Assembly (NCBI GenBank): GCA_963696025.1
Contig: CAVOII010000014.1
Coordinates: 868,001 to 932,000, forward strand
Source of the DNA: JABCYV01 sp963696025
GTDB lineage: Bacteria; Acidobacteriota; Terriglobia; Terriglobales; Acidobacteriaceae
Reading direction: 5' to 3'
Length of the DNA stretch: 64,000 nt
Made by a program: the position numbers and the translations under genes
Shown here: piece by piece, positions 8,398-16,472 of the stretch
Position numbering within the stretch: the first letter of the stretch is position 1
Layout of the letters: each line of letters opens with the position of its first letter
Notes under the pieces: model-generated
Told to the model about the DNA's origin: nothing
The model's database searches: none
The model's input: only the letters and a program-made list of their open reading frames with translations

Positions 8398-9120
8398 CTA
8401 AAAGCTATCGGCCCGCGCGGCGCGGTGGCCTTCGATCACCAACCGAATGAGCTCCGCAACTTCATCGGCCGGCAGGTCCCCGTTGACGGAAACCAGCCGT
8501 CCTTGCCGCTCGTAATATTCCGCCACGGGTTTCGTCTGAACCTGATATGCGGTCAGACGTTCCCGGATTACATCGTCGCGATCATCATCGCGGACAATCA
8601 ACCTGGAACCATCAAGATCACAGGTGTCAGGGACACGGGGCGGCTGCAGATAGACGTTATAGATGTGCCCGTTGGCGAGACAAGTCCTACGTCCGGTAAG
8701 CCGATGTAGTAATTGATTATAATCTACGTCGATGCGGATCACAATCGGCACGCATCTGCCGGGACGCTGCGGGTTGTCAAAGAACTCGTTCTCCAGAAAT
8801 GCATCCAGCCATCCGGCCTGGGCCGGAGTGCGGGGAAATCCATCGAGAATAAATCCGGGATCGCAATCCACCTGGCGCAAACGCTGCGCCACCATGTCGT
8901 ACATCAGTTCGTCAGGCACCAGTTCGCCGCGTGCCATGACGTCTTTGGCCTGCAATCCCAGTGGCGTATGACGTTGTACGTTGTCCCGCAACAGGTCACC
9001 GGTGGAGATCTGCGGGATACCGTAGCGCTCGGAAATGCGTTTTGCCTGCGTTCCTTTGCCTGCGCCTGGGGACCCGAGCAGGATGATGGGTCCGATGCCG
9101 CGCGAGCTTCCATCCGCCAT
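8398..9120 (-). CDS. adk: Adenylate kinase
   Basis: Interconverts ATP plus AMP and two ADP. The P-loop is GSPGAGKGTQ, followed by the AMP-binding region (ISTGDLLRDNV, GFPRTPAQA). The LID has a C-x4-H and C-x2-D arrangement (CLANGH, CDLDG) resembling zinc-type LIDs. The start is uncertain: ATG at 9120 (240 aa) has a G-run 9 nt upstream and lies close to the P-loop. ATG at 9156 and TTG at 9198 are in frame upstream and would add 12 or 26 residues. It lies between secY and map as usual. Confidence 0.95.
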   Translation of the reverse strand: MADGSSRGIGPIILLGSPGAGKGTQAKRISERYGIPQISTGDLLRDNVQRHTPLGLQAKDVMARGELVPDELMYDMVAQRLRQVDCDPGFILDGFPRTPAQAGWLDAFLENEFFDNPQRPGRCVPIVIRIDVDYNQLLHRLTGRRTCLANGHIYNVYLQPPRVPDTCDLDGSRLIVRDDDRDDVIRERLTAYQVQTKPVAEYYERQGRLVSVNGDLPADEVAELIRLVIEGHRAARADSF

Positions 9121-9214
9121 CGAGCTGGCCCCCAAGCCTCCCGATTCCAATTTCATCCGGTCAGCTCGACGATGATTTCGTGCCGAGCGGTACGGCAAAC
9201 TCTGATCTCAGCGA

Positions 9215-10600
9215 CTACCAACCGCGGCGACCCCGGATCCGTCCACTGCGCGGGGTGAATCCATCGTAGTGGCGCATGATGAGCTGCGCTTCAATCTGCG
9301 TAACTGTGTCCATGGCCACGCCTACGACGATCAGCAACGACGTGCCCCCAAAGTAAAACGTGACGCCCAAACCATTCGTCATCCAGGCTGGGAGATGCTC
9401 AAACCAGGAACCCAGCACACCCGGCAAATGGTTCAGGTGGATGCCGGCGATCATCCACTCCGGAATGAAGGAGATAATAATCAGATAAAGTGCACCCACT
9501 AGCGTGATTCTGGTAAGGATTTCGTTGATGTTGTCGGCCGTGCGCTTGCCGGGCCGGATGCCGGGAATAAAACCGCCGTACTTGCGCATGTTGTCGGCAA
9601 CTTCGTTGGGATTGAAGACGATCGACACGTAAAAGTACGCGAAAAAGATGATGCCCACGGCATACAGAAACGTGTAAAGCGGCTCGCCCCACTTGAGCGC
9701 ATCCAAAATTGGTCCGATCACGCGATTGGAGTGCAAGGCGTATAACGCAGTTTGCGGCAGAGTGAGAATCGATGAAGCAAAGATCACCGGCATGACGCCG
9801 CCGGCATTGACCCGCAGCGGCAGATGGGTGGACTGACCGCCCATGACTTTGCGGCCCACCACGCGCTTGGCATACTGCACCGGGATGCGCCGTTCGCTGC
9901 GCTCGACGTAAACAATAAAGGCCACCACCAGCACCATCATTGCGACCAGCAAGATCATGGCCGGCGCGGTGAAAACACCCCAGGCGTTGTTATGCACTTT
10001 GTCGTAAAGATCGAAGACGCCTCGCGGCAATCCCACCACGATGCCGGCGAAGATCAGCAGGGACATCCCATTGCCAACGCCGCGTTCCGTAATCTGCTCG
10101 CCCAGCCACATGATGAAGGCGCTGCCGGTGGTGAGGGTCAGCATGGTCATCAGAATAAAACCGATGCCCGGATGAATTACGAAATCGCCACCCTTTTGCA
10201 GGCTGAGGGCGATGCCAAACGACTGGACGGCGCTGAGAATCACGGTTAGATAGCGAGTCCATTGCGTGATCTTCTTGCGTCCCAGTTCGCCTTCCTTCTG
10301 CAGCTTGGCCAATGGCTCATACACCACGGTCAACAGTTGCAGGATGATCGAGGCGGTGATGTAGGGCATGATGCCCAAGGCGAAAACCGTAAGCCGGCGG
10401 AGGTTGCCGCCGCTGAAGAGATCGACAAAACCGAGCAGGGAGCCGCGGTTCTGCTCGAAGTATTGCTGCAGCTTATCAGTGTTGATTCCGGGGGTGGGAA
10501 TGTGGCCGCCTAAGCGATACACCGCCAGCATGGCCAGGGTAAAACCAATGCGCCGCCGCAGGTCCGGAATGCGAAAGACGTTGGCCAGTTTCTCGAACAT
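9215..10600 (-). CDS. secY: Preprotein translocase subunit SecY
   Basis: Channel-forming subunit of the Sec translocon in the inner membrane. 461 aa with ten hydrophobic helices. It starts MFEKLANVFRIPDLRRRIGF and has the family segments GGNLRRLTVFALGIMPYITASI (plug and TM2), ERRIPVQYAKR (cytoplasmic loop for SecA/ribosome), FNPNEVADNMRKYGGFIPGIRPG and the C-terminal GRIRGRRGW. The start overlaps the rplO stop by one base (TAATG), indicating tight coupling. Confidence 0.99.
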   Translation of the reverse strand: MFEKLANVFRIPDLRRRIGFTLAMLAVYRLGGHIPTPGINTDKLQQYFEQNRGSLLGFVDLFSGGNLRRLTVFALGIMPYITASIILQLLTVVYEPLAKLQKEGELGRKKITQWTRYLTVILSAVQSFGIALSLQKGGDFVIHPGIGFILMTMLTLTTGSAFIMWLGEQITERGVGNGMSLLIFAGIVVGLPRGVFDLYDKVHNNAWGVFTAPAMILLVAMMVLVVAFIVYVERSERRIPVQYAKRVVGRKVMGGQSTHLPLRVNAGGVMPVIFASSILTLPQTALYALHSNRVIGPILDALKWGEPLYTFLYAVGIIFFAYFYVSIVFNPNEVADNMRKYGGFIPGIRPGKRTADNINEILTRITLVGALYLIIISFIPEWMIAGIHLNHLPGVLGSWFEHLPAWMTNGLGVTFYFGGTSLLIVVGVAMDTVTQIEAQLIMRHYDGFTPRSGRIRGRRGW

Positions 10601-11037
10601 TACTGCAAGACCTCGAACTTGCCGCCGGCCTTGGTGATCTTCTCCTGGGCCGACTTGGAAAATTTGTGCGCATGAACGGTGAGTGCGATGGAAAGCGCTC
10701 CGTCCCCCAGGATTTTGACTGGATGTTTGGTCTTGATCACGCCCGCTTTGCGAAGGACGTCCGGCGTGATAGTGGCCTCGCCGAGCCCGGCCAGCTTTTC
10801 CAAGTTCACGATGTTGAATTCCTTACGGAAAATGTTGGTAAAGCCACGCTTGGGCATGCGGCGATGCAGCGGCATCTGGCCACCTTCAAAACCACGCATC
10901 ATGCGTGACCCGCTGCGCGAGCGTTGACCCTTGTGTCCGCGGCTGGACGTCTTGCCCATGCCCGAGCCCATGCCGCGGCCCACGCGCTTCTTGTTTTCCG
11001 CTGCCTTCTTGGGTGCTCGAATGTTCGATAGGTTCAT
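10600..11037 (-). CDS. rplO: 50S ribosomal protein L15
   Basis: Late-assembly large-subunit protein. 145 aa. The N-terminal Gly/Arg-rich segment KKRVGRGMGSGMGKTSSRGHKG and the block FEGGQMPLHRRMPKRGFTN are diagnostic. It is followed immediately by secY with a one-base overlap. The spacer to rpmD (80 bp) holds CAGGTGT-type heptamers. Confidence 0.99.
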   Translation of the reverse strand: MNLSNIRAPKKAAENKKRVGRGMGSGMGKTSSRGHKGQRSRSGSRMMRGFEGGQMPLHRRMPKRGFTNIFRKEFNIVNLEKLAGLGEATITPDVLRKAGVIKTKHPVKILGDGALSIALTVHAHKFSKSAQEKITKAGGKFEVLQ

Positions 11038-11057
11038 AAGTCGTTCCCGCAGCTCCG

Positions 11058-11116
11058 GGTGTCAGGTATCAGGTGTCGCGAACCACACCTGAGACCTGAA
11101 ACCCGACACCTGAACT
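11058..11116. repeat. CAGGTGT heptamer array (rpmD-rplO spacer)
   Basis: GTGTCAGGTATCAGGTGTC then CACCTGAGACCTGAAACCC, forming inverted arms. Confidence 0.7.
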
Positions 11117-11117
11117 G

Positions 11118-11321
11118 CTACTGCACAATCTCGACCAGATGCGGCACCTTGGCCACCATACCGCGAATGGCGGCTGTGTCCGGACGTTCGACGATCTGGT
11201 TCAGCCGGGTAAAACCCAGGCCTTTGATCACCCGCTTTTGCTTAACCGGAGCACAAATGGCGGATCGCACCCACTTCAAGTGCAGCTTGCAGCCGTCCTG
11301 GCTTGTTTTCTTCGCCGTCAT
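11118..11321 (-). CDS. rpmD: 50S ribosomal protein L30
   Basis: 67 aa, the usual size of bacterial L30. The core shows LKWVRSAICAPVKQKRVIKGLG and TRLNQIVERPDTAAIRGMV, matching the family pattern of Lys-rich loop plus helix. The position between rpsE and rplO is the canonical spc-operon position. Confidence 0.97.
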   Translation of the reverse strand: MTAKKTSQDGCKLHLKWVRSAICAPVKQKRVIKGLGFTRLNQIVERPDTAAIRGMVAKVPHLVEIVQ

Positions 11322-11340
11322 TCTAATTCCTCAGATTCAA

Positions 11341-11362
11341 GCCGGCGGGACGCCGGCGCTAC
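11341..11362. repeat. GCCGGCG palindrome, copy 1
   Basis: GCCGGCGGGACGCCGGCGCT followed by AC, adjacent to the rpsE stop codon. One of three copies (also 22726-22747 and 25456-25477) of the same palindromic unit. Confidence 0.85.
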
Positions 11363-11363
11363 T

Positions 11364-11873
11364 CTACAGTTCCTGGACAGTCTTTCCGCGCAGGGCAGCG
11401 ACGTCCTCGCGGTTCTTCAACCGCTTGAGGGCGTCAAAAGTTGCCTTGATCACGTTATGCGGGTTGGTGGTGCCAATAGATTTTGTAAGCACGTTCTGCA
11501 CACCCGCCGAGGTCATCACCGCTCGCACCGCGCCGCCGGCGATCACTCCTGTACCTTCCGCCGCAGGCTTGAGCAGCACCATGCCCGAGCCGAATCTTCC
11601 AAGAACGGTATGGGGAATACTGGTCTGAGTAAGATTGACCCTCACCAGATTCTTCTTCGCCGATTCAATTCCCTTGCGGATGGCCTGAGGTACTTCCTTG
11701 GCTTTCCCTGAGCCGTATCCGACCACAGCGGCACTGGGATCTCCGACCACAACCAAAGCGGCGAAGGAAAGATTTTTGCCTCCCTTAACGACCTTAGTCA
11801 CGCGGTTAATGGCCACAACCTGGTCCTTGAGCTGGTACGAACCTGCATCGAGCTTTTTAATAATTGTTGGCAT
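11364..11873 (-). CDS. rpsE: 30S ribosomal protein S5
   Basis: Decoding-fidelity protein of the 30S body. 169 aa. The N-terminal dsRBD-like domain shows LKDQVVAINRVTKVVKGGKN and FAALVVVGD; the C-terminal domain shows AGGAVRAVMTSAGVQNVLTK and TTNPHNVIKATFDAL. The stop codon lies 2 bp from a GCCGGCG palindrome at 11341-11362. Confidence 0.99.
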   Translation of the reverse strand: MPTIIKKLDAGSYQLKDQVVAINRVTKVVKGGKNLSFAALVVVGDPSAAVVGYGSGKAKEVPQAIRKGIESAKKNLVRVNLTQTSIPHTVLGRFGSGMVLLKPAAEGTGVIAGGAVRAVMTSAGVQNVLTKSIGTTNPHNVIKATFDALKRLKNREDVAALRGKTVQEL

Positions 11874-11911
11874 TGCCTCTCGTTTTCTTTTTATGCAATC
11901 TCGATAGAGAT

Positions 11912-12280
11912 CTAAAACTGCAATCCCGCTTCACGCGCGGCATCGGCCAGGGCCTTGACCCGTCCGTGATAAATGTAACCGCCGCGATCAAACACAACCT
12001 TGGTAATTCCCTTTGCCTTGGCTCGTTCGGCGATGGTTTTGCCCACGGTCTTGGCTGCAGCAACGTTTCCGCCAGTGCGCCGCTGGCCCTTCTCTCCGCC
12101 TTCCGCCGAGTGCGCCGAGATCAGAGTTTCGCCCTTGAGATCGTCGATCAACTGCACGTAAATGTGGTTCAGCGACCGGTAAACGTTGAGCCGCGGACGG
12201 TCGGCGGTGCCGAGGATCTTCTTGCGGATGCGTTCGTGAACGTGCCGCCGGTTTTGGTTTTTAGATGACTGCGTAAGCAT
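11912..12280 (-). CDS. rplR: 50S ribosomal protein L18
   Basis: 5S rRNA-binding protein of the central protuberance. 122 aa. Diagnostic blocks are RIRKKILGTADRPRLNVYRS, HIYVQLIDD and the C-terminal VVFDRGGYIYHGRVKALAD with AREAGLQF. It lies between rplF and rpsE as expected. Confidence 0.99.
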   Translation of the reverse strand: MLTQSSKNQNRRHVHERIRKKILGTADRPRLNVYRSLNHIYVQLIDDLKGETLISAHSAEGGEKGQRRTGGNVAAAKTVGKTIAERAKAKGITKVVFDRGGYIYHGRVKALADAAREAGLQF

Positions 12281-12317
12281 CTTCTAGTCCTTGGTCGCTC
12301 GGTCGTATGTCGAGCAC

Positions 12318-12388
12318 GAGATCCCTCGCTCTGCTCGGGGTAACGGCGGCGGAGTCCCGCTGCGCTCACGCCCGCCAAGCGCCGCTAT
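12318..12388. repeat. GATCCCTCGCT-type repeat after rplF
   Basis: GATCCCTCGCTCTGCTCGGG with the trailing CCCGCTGCGCTCACGCCCGC part; reaches the rplF stop codon region. Confidence 0.7.
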
Positions 12389-12924
12389 TTCGCTCCCGTC
12401 TTACCAACCTTTTTCTTCAAACGCTCGCCCGCATAGCGCACACCCTTATTCTTGTAGGGGTCGGGCGGACGCAGGCTGCGCATTTCAGCGGCAACCTGTC
12501 CTACTTTCTGCCGATCGATGCCATTGACAGTCAGCTTTGTCTGCTTGGGATCGACCGCCACCTCGATACCGACGGGCAGCGGATACTCAATCGGATGCGA
12601 GTATCCCAGGCTGAACACAACGGTGGTCTTACCCTTCAGTTCGGCGCGATAACCGATTCCGACGATTTCCAGTTCTCGGGTCCAGCCCTTGGTGACGCCT
12701 TCGACCGCGTTGTTGACCAGAGCGCGAGCCAGGCCGTGGACGGCGGCCTGCGAATCGTTCTCGCGAATCGCTACCAGGTTGCTGTCCTGTTGCTGCATGC
12801 GTATGCCGGCGGGTAGTTGCGTATCCAACTTGCCCTTGGGGCCTTGTACGGCAACCTGGTTGCCTTCGATTTTGACCGTGACTCCCTTAGGGAGCGGAAT
12901 TGGTTTTCTTCCTATTCGTGACAT
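12385..12924 (-). CDS. rplF: 50S ribosomal protein L6
   Basis: Large-subunit protein near the sarcin-ricin loop. 179 aa, the typical size. It starts MSRIGRKPIPLPKGVTV and shows VQGPKGKL, the family block GVTKGWTRELEIVGIGYRAE, and the C-terminal signature RSLRPPDPYKNKGVRYAGE. The downstream spacer (104 bp) holds a copy of the GATCCCTCGCT-type repeat that begins next to the stop codon. Confidence 0.99.
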   Translation of the reverse strand: MSRIGRKPIPLPKGVTVKIEGNQVAVQGPKGKLDTQLPAGIRMQQQDSNLVAIRENDSQAAVHGLARALVNNAVEGVTKGWTRELEIVGIGYRAELKGKTTVVFSLGYSHPIEYPLPVGIEVAVDPKQTKLTVNGIDRQKVGQVAAEMRSLRPPDPYKNKGVRYAGERLKKKVGKTGAK

Positions 12925-12995
12925 AAATTCGCTCGCAGCTTCTGGCTTCTAGCTCTTGACGTATAGCTTCTAGCTAGAAGCTAGTAAACCTGGTT

Positions 12996-13394
12996 CTACC
13001 AAATCTCGCATAAAAGTTCGCCGCCAACGCCCTCTTTCCGCGCCTGTCGTCCGGTCATCACACCGCGCGGCGTGGTGAGAATGTTGATGCCCATGCCTCC
13101 AAGCACCCGGGGAATTTCAGTGCGCCGCACGTACACCCGGCAACCCGGGCGGGAGACGCGCTCGACCTTTGAGATCGCGGCTTCATTGTTGTTACCGTAC
13201 TTCAAATAGATGCGCAGGACCTTATGGCCTTCCTCTTCTGTAGCTTTGAAATTGGAGACGTAGCCCTCTTCTTTGAGGATACGGGCAATCTCCAGCTTCA
13301 GCTTTGAAGCGGGGACATCTACCTTCTGGTGCCGAGCGCTAATCGCGTTACGGATTCGCGCCAACATGTCTGCGACCGGATCGGTCAACCTCAT
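12996..13394 (-). CDS. rpsH: 30S ribosomal protein S8
   Basis: 16S rRNA-binding protein of the central domain; in E. coli it also represses the spc operon through rplE mRNA. 132 aa. It starts MRLTDPVADMLARIRNAISA and contains KLKLEIARILKEEGYVSNF plus the C-terminal signature GINILTTPRGVMTGRQARKE and VGGELLCEIW. No matching repressor structure was sought in the mRNA. Confidence 0.99.
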   Translation of the reverse strand: MRLTDPVADMLARIRNAISARHQKVDVPASKLKLEIARILKEEGYVSNFKATEEEGHKVLRIYLKYGNNNEAAISKVERVSRPGCRVYVRRTEIPRVLGGMGINILTTPRGVMTGRQARKEGVGGELLCEIW

Positions 13395-13470
13395 GCTTTG
13401 CTTCTCCTCAGTCGCCCGTTTGCTTCAGCCGTTCTTGCTCGTGACTGAAGAACCTGCGACGACTAGTGTG

Positions 13471-13492
13471 GCGCGGGCGCCCTGGCCCGCGC
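13471..13492. repeat. GCGCGGGC palindrome
   Basis: GCGCGGGC-GCCCTG-GCCCGCGC in the rpsH-rpsN spacer. A similar unit is at 20114-20134. Confidence 0.7.
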
Positions 13493-13507
13493 TCCTTATA
13501 AATTTTG

Positions 13508-13729
13508 TTACCAAGACGACTTCGAAACTCCAGGAATTTCCCCACGCAAGGCCAGGCCGCGGAAACACAAGCGGCACAGACCGAACTTGCGCAGATACGC
13601 GCGCGGGCGGCCGCAAAGTTTGCAGCGGTTGTGCCTGCGCGTGGAAAACTTGGGCTTCGGTCCTTTGCCTCGCGCGTCGTCAAACTTCTTCTCGATCTTC
13701 GCGTCTTTAACTCGCTTTGCTGTCGTCAA
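13508..13729 (-). CDS. rpsN: 30S ribosomal protein S14 (zinc-type)
   Basis: Small zinc-binding form of S14. 73 aa, about 12 longer than the usual 61 through the N-terminus (MTTAKRVKDAKIEKKFDD). The zinc motif is C-x2-C...C-x2-C (RCKLCGRP and LCRLCFR), followed by the invariant GEIPGVSKSSW ending. The length excess leaves the exact start slightly open; no closer ATG is available before the conserved part. Confidence 0.97.
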   Translation of the reverse strand: MTTAKRVKDAKIEKKFDDARGKGPKPKFSTRRHNRCKLCGRPRAYLRKFGLCRLCFRGLALRGEIPGVSKSSW

Positions 13730-13831
13730 CTCAGCTCCTAGCTCTTAGCTATCGTGCTGCTTTTCGATTGTTTCTTCTTACTTCTTCCTTCTTACTTCTG
13801 CATTCTTCTGACTTGTTACTTCTGCATTTCC

Positions 13832-14467
13832 CTAAGCCCGGAACGGCATTCCCATATGCCTAAGCAATGCCCGCGCCTGATCGTCGTTGCGCGCCGTGGT
13901 CACGATGGTGATGTTCATCCCCTTGAGCTTGTCCACCTTGGCGTAATCGATCTCCGGAAAAATCAACTGATCGTGCAAGCCGAGCGTGTAATTTCCGCGG
14001 CCGTCAAACGACTTGGTCGAAACTCCGCGAAAGTCGCGCACTCGGGCCAGCACCACATTCACCAGACGATCGAAAAATTCGTACATGCGGTCGCCGCGAA
14101 GGGTTACCATAGCGCCGATAGGCTGACCTTCACGCACCTTGAAGGCAGCAATGGATTTCTTGGCCCGCGTCACCACCGGCTTCTGTCCCGTAATTTGCCC
14201 GAGTTCATTGACTGCCGGATCCAGCACTTTAGCATTCTGCGTGGCCTCACCGACACCCATGTTGACCACAATCTTGTGCAGGTGCGGCACCGCCATGGGA
14301 TTCTTCAGTTCGAATTCCTTCATCAACGCTGGCGCCACTTCAGTTTTGAATCGGGCCTTCAGCCGTGGTGTTTCCTTGGCGCTATGTCGCGCCACTGCCG
14401 GCGCTTTTGCCTCCTGTTGCTTTTCGCCGGCTTTGTCCTTCTTTTCTTTTGCTTTTTCTTTTGCCAT
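13832..14467 (-). CDS. rplE: 50S ribosomal protein L5
   Basis: 5S rRNA-binding protein of the central protuberance. 211 aa with this start; usual length is about 180. The extra N-terminus (MAKEKAKEKKDKAGEKQQEA) is Lys/Glu/Ala-rich. Core blocks are PHLHKIVVNMGVGEA, GQKPVVTRAKKSIAAFKVRE and YTLGLHDQLIFPEIDYDK-type sequence. A longer frame to 14530 exists, but that part is translated from a dispersed intergenic repeat. ATG at 14467 has GGAG about 10 nt upstream and is preferred. Confidence 0.97.
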   Translation of the reverse strand: MAKEKAKEKKDKAGEKQQEAKAPAVARHSAKETPRLKARFKTEVAPALMKEFELKNPMAVPHLHKIVVNMGVGEATQNAKVLDPAVNELGQITGQKPVVTRAKKSIAAFKVREGQPIGAMVTLRGDRMYEFFDRLVNVVLARVRDFRGVSTKSFDGRGNYTLGLHDQLIFPEIDYAKVDKLKGMNITIVTTARNDDQARALLRHMGMPFRA

Positions 14468-14482
14468 TATTGCTTTAACTCC

Positions 14483-14555
14483 AAGATCCCTCGCTTCGCT
14501 CGGGATGATCGCTGCGGGCTCCCGCTTCACTCACGCCCGCAAAGCGCGGTCACTT
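14483..14555. repeat. GATCCCTCGCT-type repeat after rplX
   Basis: Longest clear copy, GATCCCTCGCTTCGCTCGGG then ATGATCGCTGCGGGCTCCCG, ending next to the rplX stop. It also supplies the false N-terminal extension of the rplE frame. Confidence 0.8.
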
Positions 14556-14891
14556 ATCCAACGTCGTCCCGCACTTCTTGCACACTCGAACCTTGCGATC
14601 GCCGCGCACTTCATGTCCGATCCGGACCGGGCCGCAGGTGGCGCACAGCAACTGCACGTTGGAGAGTGAGATGCGGCTCTCCTGCTCCGCAATTCCACCC
14701 TTCACGTTGCGCTGGGGATTGGGACGCACGTGCTTCTTAACCAGCATCACATGCTCGACCAGGACCTTGGCATCGTTGGGAAAAACCCGCAGCACGCGGC
14801 CCTCTTTGCCCTTGTCGCGCCCGGTGATCACCTTCACGGTGTCGTTGCGCCGGATATCCACTCGCTTATGTGCTCGAATCACAGTTCGCAT
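14550..14891 (-). CDS. rplX: 50S ribosomal protein L24
   Basis: Assembly initiator of the large subunit. 113 aa. The KOW motif is visible as NDTVKVITGRDKGKEGRVLRVF, followed by NVKGGIAEQESRISLSNVQL and a C-terminal Cys pair region (CATCGPVRIG, VCKKCGT). The four Cys suggest a zinc site, a feature seen in part of this family. Confidence 0.99.
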   Translation of the reverse strand: MRTVIRAHKRVDIRRNDTVKVITGRDKGKEGRVLRVFPNDAKVLVEHVMLVKKHVRPNPQRNVKGGIAEQESRISLSNVQLLCATCGPVRIGHEVRGDRKVRVCKKCGTTLDK

Positions 14892-14909
14892 TGCTAACCC
14901 TTTTTCTTC

Positions 14910-14993
14910 AATGTCAGGTGCCGGGTGTCAGGTCTTTGGTCTCAGAAACCACGCGCCTGAAACTCGAGACCTGAGACTTAACACCTGAGATCT
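14910..14993. repeat. CAGGTGT heptamer array (rplN-rplX spacer)
   Basis: GTCAGGTGCCGGGTGTCAGG and the reverse CTGAAACTCGAGACCTGAG; same family as 11058-11116. Confidence 0.7.
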
Positions 14994-14999
14994 CTTGCC

Positions 15000-15371
15000 T
15001 CACAAAACTTCTGGCGCCAGCGACACAATCTTCAGAAATTTCTTCTCACGCAGCTCGCGAGCTACGGGCCCGAAGACGCGTGTTCCCACTGGCTCGCCGG
15101 CATCGTTGATAAGGACGGCGGCATTCTGGTCAAAGCGGATGTAGGTGCCGTCGCGACGGCGATGCTCCTTGCGAGTGCGCACGATCACCGCCTTCACCAC
15201 TTTTCCTTTTTGCACCTGACCATCGGGCGCCGCTTCCTTCACGCTGGCCGTGATCACGTCCCCCAGGCTGGCGCGCAACCCAGTCGCCCCCCCGAGCGGC
15301 AGGATCATTTGCAGCTTGCGGGCGCCAGAGTTGTCGGCGACCTCCAGCATGCTTCTCATCATCACTGCCAT
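15000..15371 (-). CDS. rplN: 50S ribosomal protein L14
   Basis: Interface protein of the large subunit. 123 aa. The N-terminal block RSMLEVADNSGARKLQMI and C-terminal FGPVARELREKKFLKIVSLA are diagnostic. ATG at 15371 has AGGAG about 7 nt upstream. A TTG two codons earlier is in frame but would put the ribosome-binding site too close. Confidence 0.99.
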   Translation of the reverse strand: MAVMMRSMLEVADNSGARKLQMILPLGGATGLRASLGDVITASVKEAAPDGQVQKGKVVKAVIVRTRKEHRRRDGTYIRFDQNAAVLINDAGEPVGTRVFGPVARELREKKFLKIVSLAPEVL

Positions 15372-15395
15372 GGTCAATCTCCTGTATGCTGCCGA

Positions 15396-15728
15396 TTACT
15401 TCACTTCCGCGGCCGTGTGTTCCGGCACCAGTGCAGCCTGACGGATAACTTCCTTCAAGCGCCAGCGCTTCAGCTTGGAGAGTGGCCGAGTCTCCTCTAG
15501 CCGTACCACGTCGCCAACGTGGGCCTGATTCTTCTCATCGTGGGCGTAAAACTTTTTCGCCTTCGAGACCACGCGGCCGTAGAAGGGATGCGCCTTCTTG
15601 CGCACCACTTCCACCACAATGGTCTTCTTCATACGGTTCGAAACCACCTCGCCCACGATTTGCTTCCGCCGGCCCGCCGCTCCCACTGTCTGGCCCTGCT
15701 GTGCATCAGTATTGGTCTCAGCCATCAT
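15396..15728 (-). CDS. rpsQ: 30S ribosomal protein S17
   Basis: OB-fold protein binding 16S rRNA. 110 aa, longer than the usual 80-90 because of about 20 residues before the core and a short C-terminal tail. The core is KQIVGEVVSNRMKKTIVVEV, YGRVVSKAKKFYAHDE and GDVVRLEETRPLSKLKRWRL. The start overlaps the rpmC stop by one base. Confidence 0.98.
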   Translation of the reverse strand: MMAETNTDAQQGQTVGAAGRRKQIVGEVVSNRMKKTIVVEVVRKKAHPFYGRVVSKAKKFYAHDEKNQAHVGDVVRLEETRPLSKLKRWRLKEVIRQAALVPEHTAAEVK

Positions 15729-15940
15729 TACTTCTTCTCCGTTGCGCCCGCTGCCGTGCCACGCTCGCGGACAATAGTCTTTACTCGCGCGATGTCCTTG
15801 CGCAGACCGCGCATTTTCTTCAGGCTCTCCGTCTGCCCCATGTTGAGCTGGAACTTAAGCTTGAACAGCTGGTCGGCGAGTTCGCGTTCCTGGTGGCGAA
15901 GCTCGTCGTCGGTTAAGTTGCGAACTTTCTCGGCTTTCAT
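15728..15940 (-). CDS. rpmC: 50S ribosomal protein L29
   Basis: 70 aa helical protein at the peptide exit tunnel, contacting SRP and trigger factor. The sequence MKAEKVRNLTDDELRHQERE and FKLKFQLNMGQTESLKKMRG fits the family, with the final RKDIARVKTIVRER helix. It overlaps rpsQ by one base. Confidence 0.98.
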   Translation of the reverse strand: MKAEKVRNLTDDELRHQERELADQLFKLKFQLNMGQTESLKKMRGLRKDIARVKTIVRERGTAAGATEKK

Positions 15941-15978
15941 AATCAGTTCCAGGTTCTCAGTTCTTAGTTCTCAGTTTT

Positions 15979-16398
15979 TCAGTGCGCGGCGGATTGCCGT
16001 TTCACGAAGGCTGTGCGTAGTGGCAACTTGTGCGACGCCAGACGCATTGCCTCGCCCGCTTCCTGCGCAGTCACGCCTTCCATCTCAAACAGAATCTTCC
16101 CGGGGCGGACGACCGCGACCCAATGGTCCGGCGCGCCCTTGCCCTTACCCATACGGGTTTCCGCTGGCTTCTTGGTAACCGGCTTGTCAGGAAACAGCCG
16201 AATCCAGATCTTGCCGCCGCGTTTGATGAAGCGGGTCATGGCGACGCGGCTGGCCTCGATCTGCCGGTCGGTAATCCAGCCCGGCTCGAGCACTTTCAAG
16301 CCGTAGTCTCCGAAAGCAAGCTCGCTACCGCGCCAGGCTTTCCCGGTCATGCGTCCGCGTTGCTGCTTGCGGTACTTCACTTTTTTCGGCATCAACAT
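15979..16398 (-). CDS. rplP: 50S ribosomal protein L16
   Basis: Large-subunit protein near the A-site tRNA. 139 aa. It starts MLMPKKVKYRKQQRGRMTGK; other blocks are FGDYGLKVLEPGWITDRQIE, RGGKIWIRLFPDKPVTKKPA and the conserved MGKGKGAPDHWVAVVRPGKI. The ATG two codons in could also be the start. Confidence 0.99.
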   Translation of the reverse strand: MLMPKKVKYRKQQRGRMTGKAWRGSELAFGDYGLKVLEPGWITDRQIEASRVAMTRFIKRGGKIWIRLFPDKPVTKKPAETRMGKGKGAPDHWVAVVRPGKILFEMEGVTAQEAGEAMRLASHKLPLRTAFVKRQSAAH

Positions 16399-16472
16399 AA
16401 AATCAGCTCTCGCAAATGCAGAATGTCCTGAGGGTTTTTACTTCTGCATTCTTACTTCTATCTTTTAACTTC

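Noticed and set aside
14468..14530. Extended N-terminus of rplE
   Set aside because: Encoded by a dispersed repeat; the ATG at 14467 has GGAG upstream.
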